A model generated the notes under the pieces. That model was not told the DNA's origin, searched no databases, and saw nothing but the letters and a program-made list of their open reading frames with translations. From Limisphaerales bacterium (GTDB taxonomy: Bacteria; Verrucomicrobiota; Verrucomicrobiia; Limisphaerales; UBA11358): a stretch of DNA of 10,969 nt. Made by a program: the position numbers and the translations under genes. The stretch lies in the NCBI GenBank assembly GCA_003133815.1, contig PKZR01000219.1:2910-13878 (forward strand). The letters are read 5' to 3'. Within the stretch, counting starts at the first letter, position 1; each line of letters starts with the position of its first letter. Shown one piece after another: positions 6,868 to 10,969 of the stretch.

Positions 6868-7285
6868 AAAAATCCATGCGCCGGATGGTTTCGCTTTTGA
6901 GGGTGAAAATCTTGTGCCGGTTTGTTTGCCGGAAAGTAGCAATGACCCAGCACTGGTATTGCTTCATGCGCTGGAGGAAATAGGTTCAATTTTCCCCGAT
7001 ACGTCAAAGGCTGTTGCATTGATCGAAACGTCTTTAGACATGGCTGGCGACCAGCGCGGCGCGGACGCATTGAAACGCTTGGCTGAAAAACTCAAAGGCA
7101 CGTCGGCGGGCGAGGCTGTCCGCCGTGTCATTTTTGGCGAGGCCGAATCGTTAAAGGTAGCCGCAGAACGCGCCGGAGTATCCACCTCTGCCATCTTTTA
7201 CCAGCAACAGACGATTGAAAAGCGGTTAGGCTTGAAAATTCAGGTGGCGGAATCGCCAGCTAAAGAAATTCCGGCAGGTGGCTAA
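6839..7285 (+). CDS. Unknown 148-aa protein with C-terminal helix-turn-helix
   Basis: I do not recognise a family. Residues 1-30 are polar, and 37-85 look helical (PALVLLHALEEIG; GADALKRLAEKLKG). Residues 92-131 resemble a sigma70-region-4-like or LuxR-like helix-turn-helix: EAVRRVIFGEAESLKVAAERAGVS then TSAIFYQQQTIEKRLGL. This points to DNA binding, possibly transcription control of the downstream genes or a packaging role, but is an inference from shape alone. Start ATG 6839 overlaps the small upstream frame; no Shine-Dalgarno sequence is visible. The stop codon lies inside a perfect palindrome. Confidence 0.65.
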   Translation: MQDHEQISGKKIHAPDGFAFEGENLVPVCLPESSNDPALVLLHALEEIGSIFPDTSKAVALIETSLDMAGDQRGADALKRLAEKLKGTSAGEAVRRVIFGEAESLKVAAERAGVSTSAIFYQQQTIEKRLGLKIQVAESPAKEIPAGG

Positions 7286-7296
7286 TTAGCCACCTG
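7275..7296. promoter_or_regulatory. Perfect 22-bp palindrome at the end of a gene
   Basis: CAGGTGGCTAA is followed immediately by its exact reverse complement TTAGCCACCTG, with no spacer. The TAA stop of the upstream gene (7283-7285) sits in the middle. There is no following T run, so a classical terminator is doubtful. With 66 bp before the next gene, it could be an operator or an RNA processing/attenuation hairpin. Confidence 0.5.
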
Positions 7297-7362
7297 ACCT
7301 TTCAAAACCCCAATAAAAGCGAGGCTTAACAAGACCCCTATTAGTGATAGATTGAATTTTTT

Positions 7363-8391
7363 ATGAATATCATTTCACGAATCTTTAACGCAATCGCGCC
7401 CGGCGCGACGACACCAACCGCAACAGCATCCGCGCCCGGCACGCCGTCAGTGACGCCAGAAGGCTATCGCGCCGCCAATCGCGGCACGAAGCTCGAAGAT
7501 TGGCAGATTAAATTCAGTTTGTATTTTCCAGAATCATCGTGGAGAGGAAACGAGTTTCTGGCTTTTCACCGTCCCGTTGTTCCGCAAAAGCTGGTGAAAC
7601 AACTTTTGAATCGCGCGGGCGAAATTTTCAATGACGCCGACGTTTCAAAGCTGCGCGAGTTGCACGCAGATCAAACCCGGATTCATGCCAAGCTCGAAGA
7701 ATTAAATTTTTGGGCGTCCACGAAGATTTATTTGGCACAGCAAGAAACGGCGGCGCAAAAAATTCTGGACAGCAACTTGTCGGAAGTTCCACCGCTTCGG
7801 TCTAAAAAGGAAATCCGTGAAGGAATTGGCCGGGCGCGCGAAGCATTGCACGTCGAGCTGGTGCGACTTGGCGAAGCGGTTTTTAACATCCTTGCGCCAG
7901 CTTGCGACAGGCTTCGTGCAGTCGCCCGCGACATGGCCGAAGCCCAGGATGCGAAGGAGCGCGCGGTGCATGACGGCAATTGCGGCGATGAAATGCCTTT
8001 TGTGCCAAGTGGCTATCTAAAAACGCTGGCGTTTCTCGCGCTTCATTCATGCGACGCGCCAGTGAGAAACTTTTATCTGACAAAACGGTTAAATTGTCCC
8101 GACCCGGATAAACTTTTGGAAATATGGTTTCCGCCTGTCTCCGTTTTACCCGCACGTCCCGCGCCGCAATCCGACGCGGAAAATCCGGCGTTGAAAGAAC
8201 GCCGCGACCGTGAGAACGCCGCACGCGACGAAAAGCACAAGGCCGCGCTCGCGGATAAAAATGAAATGGTTTCCAAGATTCAAAAAATCGCACAGCTTTC
8301 AAACGAGGAGCGCGAACAAATTGAGGTGGATAAAACGGCTCGCGTTGCAACCAAGGCCGCCAGCGTCCCTGAAACGAAACAGACGCCATGA
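7363..8391 (+). CDS. Unknown 342-aa protein
   Basis: No family is recognised. The first 35 residues are low-complexity Ala/Thr/Pro/Gly (APGATTPTATASAPGTP), followed by a folded-looking region with aromatic residues (WQIKFSLYFPESSWRGNEFLAFHRPVVP, about 46-75). Residues 75-215 are mostly helical and charged (KLVKQLLNRAGEIFNDADVSK; ARDMAEAQDAKERAVHDG). A region at about 220-260 contains YLKTLAFLALHSCDAPV and FYLTKRLNCPDPDKLLEIWFPP. The tail from about 270 to 330 is very rich in Lys, Glu and Arg and is probably a coiled coil. There is no signal peptide. It occupies the place between the small terminase and the protease, where a head operon would carry large terminase or portal, but it is too short and lacks their motifs (no Walker A). 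A structural or scaffolding role is a guess. Confidence 0.7.
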   Translation: MNIISRIFNAIAPGATTPTATASAPGTPSVTPEGYRAANRGTKLEDWQIKFSLYFPESSWRGNEFLAFHRPVVPQKLVKQLLNRAGEIFNDADVSKLRELHADQTRIHAKLEELNFWASTKIYLAQQETAAQKILDSNLSEVPPLRSKKEIREGIGRAREALHVELVRLGEAVFNILAPACDRLRAVARDMAEAQDAKERAVHDGNCGDEMPFVPSGYLKTLAFLALHSCDAPVRNFYLTKRLNCPDPDKLLEIWFPPVSVLPARPAPQSDAENPALKERRDRENAARDEKHKAALADKNEMVSKIQKIAQLSNEEREQIEVDKTARVATKAASVPETKQTP

Positions 8392-8630
8392 ATCACCTGC
8401 GAAAAACTTTCATGGCGAATTTTTTCTGCGCTGCGGCGGAATATGCCTTCAGGCGGGAAATGCGCGCGCCAGAATCAGAGAGACGATTCTGGCAAGGCCA
8501 GACCGAATCAAATGTGGCCGCGTCCAAACAGGACGATCCGCGCGCCGTGGAATTGATTTTGCGCCTGCGAAAAAAACATTGCGAAAATCCCGCCTTTATC
8601 AATTTATGCAAAACGCTGCCGACATTCTAA
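8388..8630 (+). CDS. Unknown 80-aa protein
   Basis: The ATG overlaps the previous stop as ATGA, suggesting coupled translation. The product starts MNHLRKTFMANFFCAAAEY and continues with a charged middle (FRREMRAPESERRFWQGQ) and a helical LRLRKKHCENPAFINLCKTL end. No motif or family is recognised. Its 3' end overlaps the protease start by 25 bases. The alternative frame over the same stretch, an upstream extension of the protease frame, has an unnatural Arg- and Lys-rich composition, which favours this one. Confidence 0.6.
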   Translation: MNHLRKTFMANFFCAAAEYAFRREMRAPESERRFWQGQTESNVAASKQDDPRAVELILRLRKKHCENPAFINLCKTLPTF

Positions 8631-9403
8631 AAAATCCCGTTGTCCCAAAGCCGTCGCCGACAGCGGAGATCAACGAATCCGTTGAAACTGTCTTTGGCGA
8701 GTGGTTCGCCGTGCGGATGATTCAAGATGTCGCGCACGTCAACTTTTTCGGCGAAGTCGGCTGCACGCGACCGTGGCAGGAATTGGTTGCAGAAGTTAAA
8801 GGCGCGAAGGACATCAAGATTTTCGTGGATTCTGTCGGCGGCAACACCATTCCGGGTGTAGAAGTATTTCGCGCGCTGAAAGGCCGCGTTTCCGAAACGA
8901 CAATTTTGAACCGCTGCTTTTCCGCCGCGCTGCCGATTGCGCTGGCCGGAACGCGAATCAGGATTGCGCGCCATGCGCGGATTCTTTGCCACGCTCCGCA
9001 CTCGTGGATTTATGCCAACGCGGAACAGATGGTTGCGGCGGCGCGTCAGTTGCAAAAGTATTCCGCGTTTTTGGAAAAAATCATCATGGAGCGAACGGAG
9101 CTTTCCGAAACCGTTGTGGCCGGATGGTTGAACGGCGCAGATGTTTATTTCACGGCGGAACAGGCCGTGGCTTACGGGCTGGCCGATGAAATCTTTGACG
9201 CGCCAAAATTTGAGCCATGCGACGTGCCGGTTGCGAATGACGACGCCGGCACGGTTCAATCCGGCTTCACCGATGATGAGCAATTTGCGCTGGACGTTTT
9301 GAGCGCGCTTCCACGGTTGACCGTCCGCGACCGGCAAAACTTTTTGCGCGAAGTCTGCGCGAGTCTTTTTTACAACACCGACGAACTGCCGAAAAATTTA
9401 TGA
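8606..9403 (+). CDS. ClpP-fold serine protease, phage head-protease-like
   Basis: This 265-residue protein has the ClpP/crotonase-type peptidase fold used by many phages as a head-maturation protease. Counting from ATG 8606, the strand-turn motif is IFVDSVGGNTIPGVEVF (72-88), equivalent to the glycine-rich oxyanion turn of ClpP. The nucleophile is Ser106 in NRCFSAALPIALAG, the base His129 in ILCHAPHSW, and the acid Asp179 in GADVYFTAEQAVAYGLAD, so the whole triad is present and the enzyme should be active. A 70-residue tail after about 195 follows the peptidase domain. The frame is open far upstream, but the first ATG that begins plausible sequence is 8606; no Shine-Dalgarno sequence is seen. 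A housekeeping ClpP is unlikely: sequence and setting differ, and no Clp ATPase is nearby. Its substrate cannot be told, as no capsid gene is visible. Confidence 0.82.
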   Translation: MQNAADILKNPVVPKPSPTAEINESVETVFGEWFAVRMIQDVAHVNFFGEVGCTRPWQELVAEVKGAKDIKIFVDSVGGNTIPGVEVFRALKGRVSETTILNRCFSAALPIALAGTRIRIARHARILCHAPHSWIYANAEQMVAAARQLQKYSAFLEKIIMERTELSETVVAGWLNGADVYFTAEQAVAYGLADEIFDAPKFEPCDVPVANDDAGTVQSGFTDDEQFALDVLSALPRLTVRDRQNFLREVCASLFYNTDELPKNL

Positions 9404-9852
9404 GCAAAACTAAATCTGATTCAACCACACTGGCCATAGTCGAAGCGTTTCGCGCCGATGGCGACGCAAAAACTTTGCCGTTTAATGTGCTTCTCAATAT
9501 GGCGTCGGCGTTCGCCGATGAAGTCCGCATACACGCCTTAACTGATAAGATTTTCCTCAACACGGCGCCGAATGTGCCGGGCGACAATCCGCCGGGCGCG
9601 AAAAAATATCCGGCTCGCACGGAAACTGCACCGGAATACGAACCCGTTCCCGATCCCGCCGAAACGGAGACCAGTCAGCCATCAAAGAAAAGCATTCCCG
9701 ACTATTCCGAATATCAAACGCACGTCGGCACGCTGCAAAACGCCGGAGATATTTTGTGGGCGGACGAATCCGGCGATGATGAAAAGATTGACGCCATCAA
9801 GAGCGCGGTGGGGGCTGTTGACGGAATCCGGGCGACCTTGAAAAAGTTTTGA
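9400..9852 (+). CDS. Unknown 150-aa acidic protein
   Basis: The start ATG overlaps the protease stop as ATGA, so the two are probably translated together. The N-terminal 55 residues look helical (TLAIVEAFRADGDAKTLPFNVLLNMASAFADEV). The middle (58-95) is rich in Pro, Glu and Thr and likely disordered (EYEPVPDPAETETSQPS). The C-terminus ends in an amphipathic helix (EKIDAIKSAVGAVDGIRATLKKF). No family is recognised. Genes directly after a phage head protease often encode scaffold, decoration or capsid protein; at this size and with this composition a capsid protein is not supported. Confidence 0.65.
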   Translation: MSKTKSDSTTLAIVEAFRADGDAKTLPFNVLLNMASAFADEVRIHALTDKIFLNTAPNVPGDNPPGAKKYPARTETAPEYEPVPDPAETETSQPSKKSIPDYSEYQTHVGTLQNAGDILWADESGDDEKIDAIKSAVGAVDGIRATLKKF

Positions 9853-9900
9853 AAATTTCGCCCGCGCCGTGGCGAATAGTAACGGCGGTTGTCCGCACAT

Positions 9901-9934
9901 GGCCGGTTGTCGCATTCGCTCGCGGCAACCGGCC
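9901..9934. terminator. Strong hairpin between convergent genes
   Basis: GGCCGGTTGTCGC pairs with GCGGCAACCGGCC across an 8-base loop (13 pairs, one of them T-G). It lies 49 bp after the last plus-strand gene and 57 bp before the end of the convergent minus-strand gene, a typical place for a shared terminator. Neither side has a proper T run, so Rho-independent action is uncertain. It could also be a dispersed palindromic repeat. Confidence 0.5.
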
Positions 9935-9991
9935 TTCAATTGGTCGGCTTCAAAGCCAGTGCGCGAAGGATACCTGCCACTAGGCGGCGTT

Positions 9992-10741
9992 CTACTGTGC
10001 GCAATACCAGACGCGGTAGCCATTGAAAGTATCCGCGCTTGGAAATGCGATGATTGTGGCGTTCTCTGGCGAGGCCAGCATCTTTTGAAGGTCAATTTCT
10101 TCGTGCGATAATTTCAAACCTTTTAGGTCAGCTACGGCGCGTTGCCTCGTCACAAACGGAACGGTGACTCCAACATCACTTCCACCCCACACTGAAACTG
10201 AACCTTCATCATGCGGTGCAAGAATGTCCGCTAATTCGTATCCTCCCCTGTCATTCACAATTTCATTGGCTAGATTATTTTCACGGTTCACAAAACTAGC
10301 CACGCCACCGGGCAAGTCCTGGATGAGAATACTTTCGTTCAATCCCTTAACGCGGCACAGCGGAATTCCAGTATTGGAATTGTAGTCCAGCACGGCGGTA
10401 ATGGTGATTGGCTGGTTGGTGGAAAGCATGACGACGTAATCGTATTGCTCGCCTTTTCTTTTTCTGAAATCAGCCTGTTGCATGGCGATTAAGAGCGCGA
10501 ATTGCCGCCTGCCAACGACAATTTTTTGGACGTAGGCAACGTCATCGTCAACAAGATTGGTGACGGCCAGTGAAAAATTCCGGCCTTCCATTTCCACGAT
10601 CACGGAATTTGTTGTCGCGGAGACAAACTCGCCGGGAAACGTCACGCCGGATTTGAAAGTCCATGTGTGCATCTCGGCCAAACTGAATTGGCAAATTAAA
10701 ATCAGGGCTGCGCTGGCGAGGATGATTTTTTTCATGGTCAT
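9992..10741 (-). CDS. Secreted SHD1-like domain protein
   Basis: This 249-residue protein begins with a signal peptide: MTMKK, a hydrophobic stretch (IILASAALILICQ), and a likely cleavage after SLA (residue 22). The adjacent segment, HTWTFKSGVTFPGEFVSATTNSVIVEMEGRNFSLAVTNLVDDDVAYVQKI (roughly 25-75), follows the pattern of the SLA1-homology-1-like domain, common on secreted planctomycete and verrucomicrobial proteins and thought to mediate binding. The rest has no recognised family. The chosen start at 10741 overlaps the upstream gene's stop as ATGA. A longer frame from 10840 is rejected because it would put sequence before the signal peptide and overlap that gene heavily. Its role in the element, if any, is unknown; cargo or chromosomal origin are both possible. 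Confidence 0.72.
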   Translation of the reverse strand: MTMKKIILASAALILICQFSLAEMHTWTFKSGVTFPGEFVSATTNSVIVEMEGRNFSLAVTNLVDDDVAYVQKIVVGRRQFALLIAMQQADFRKRKGEQYDYVVMLSTNQPITITAVLDYNSNTGIPLCRVKGLNESILIQDLPGGVASFVNRENNLANEIVNDRGGYELADILAPHDEGSVSVWGGSDVGVTVPFVTRQRAVADLKGLKLSHEEIDLQKMLASPENATIIAFPSADTFNGYRVWYCAQ

Positions 10742-10969
10742 GGTTTGGTCTGTTCCGGCACATATTGAATGCTGAAACCGTCGTGCCGCCTGTCGTCCCG
10801 CTCCGTCCGCTTGACGAGACACCGATTGCCATCTGTCCATGCCAGTTCCCAGCCATCTTCGCCGAGTTTTGACAATGTTTCTTCCAAGCTGTTTAGTGTA
10901 ACTGCGTCCGTGAATTTTGTGTTGGTTTTCCTATCAAGGTTGGTCTGGTCTGGATTGAAAATAATAATG
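10738..10969 (-). CDS. DUF4177-like small protein (5' end beyond window)
   Basis: The minus-strand frame is open from base 10968 to the TGA at 10740-10738 (76 codons), and its start lies outside the window. The product contains SLEETLSKLGEDGWELAWTDG followed by NRCLVKRTERDD. This is the typical pattern of DUF4177-like proteins, in which a helix leads to a GWEL strand and a final hydrophobic-KR strand. The function of that family is not established. The ATGA overlap with the SHD1-like gene makes a two-gene operon likely. Confidence 0.65.
   Translation of the reverse strand, partial: IIIFNPDQTNLDRKTNTKFTDAVTLNSLEETLSKLGEDGWELAWTDGNRCLVKRTERDDRRHDGFSIQYVPEQTKP

Larger units (their letters stand above)
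2106..10969. mobile_element. Integrative element in tRNA-Phe (left end; right end outside window)
   Basis: The left border is a duplicated tRNA-Phe 3' half, followed directly by a tyrosine recombinase, a small helix-turn-helix regulator, a RepA-like helicase with a repeat-rich origin-like block, a small-terminase-like gene and a ClpP-like protease. The orientation of the fragment (CCA end to the left, minus strand) predicts that the element runs rightward and ends at an intact tRNA-Phe on the minus strand. No second copy is present in the window, so the size is at least 8.8 kb if the minus-strand genes at the right edge belong to it. The gene mix suggests a phage satellite or reduced prophage rather than a conjugative element: no relaxase or type IV secretion gene is seen. 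Confidence 0.65.

Noticed and set aside
8210..8605. Upstream extension of the ClpP-like frame (132 more residues).
   Set aside because: It is extremely rich in Arg and Lys, overlaps two other frames with better composition, and lies outside the protease fold.
8627..9337. 236-codon minus-strand frame opposite the protease.
   Set aside because: The plus strand carries a complete ClpP triad; the opposite frame is a shadow of GC-biased codons.
9869..10111. 80-codon plus-strand frame through the hairpin.
   Set aside because: It overlaps the C-terminus of the convincing minus-strand SHD1-like gene and its first part follows the palindrome.

Overview
The window looks like the left end of an integrated mobile element and its chromosomal flank in a bacterium of the Verrucomicrobiota, probably a Limisphaerales/Pedosphaera-type soil or freshwater lineage. 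This assignment is an inference. It rests on the C-terminal domain of the first, truncated protein (ITGTNNQTVVV...TTNLAG...YFSDPQW...RFYRVRSP), which I recognise from surface proteins of that group, and on an SHD1-like secreted protein near the right edge. Shine-Dalgarno sequences are weak or absent throughout.

Chromosomal flank (1-2105): the C-terminus of a leucine-rich-repeat-type surface protein, then a complete membrane glycosyltransferase of the ArnT/PMT type (GT39/GT83-like), then about 220 bp with no gene.

Element (from 2106 to beyond the right edge): the junction is a 45-bp copy of the 3' half of a tRNA-Phe gene on the minus strand, running from the anticodon loop to CCA. No 5' half is present, so this is an attachment-site duplicate, and the intact tRNA-Phe should lie right of the window. 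Next comes a tyrosine recombinase with complete catalytic residues. It is followed by an unknown protein with a possible zinc site, a MerR/AlpA-like DNA-binding protein, a small basic protein and a RepA-like (AAA_25/RecA-fold) helicase-type ATPase with a C-terminal winged-helix-like tail.

Directly after the helicase stop codon lies a striking non-coding block. It holds six direct copies of AGGCTAT, two pairs of which form an exact 16-bp repeat, and runs into a long hairpin with a seventh, inverted copy. I read this as a candidate replication origin.

Right of the origin is a compact, probably co-transcribed set: a Nu1-like small terminase subunit, a possible 49-aa protein, a protein with a C-terminal helix-turn-helix, a 342-aa unknown, an 80-aa unknown, a ClpP-fold serine protease with its Ser-His-Asp triad intact, and a 150-aa unknown. 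Several stop and start codons overlap as ATGA. No large terminase, portal, capsid or tail gene is visible. Integrase, small regulator, helicase with origin, small terminase and head-type protease is a combination reminiscent of phage satellites, especially PICI and capsid-forming PICI. A satellite of a verrucomicrobial phage is therefore the most interesting hypothesis, though a decayed prophage is possible and the missing genes could lie off the right edge.

Right edge (9853-10969): a strong hairpin separates these genes from a convergent minus-strand pair, a secreted SHD1-like protein and a DUF4177-like protein that is cut by the window edge. These could be cargo. No second att copy is seen before or after them.
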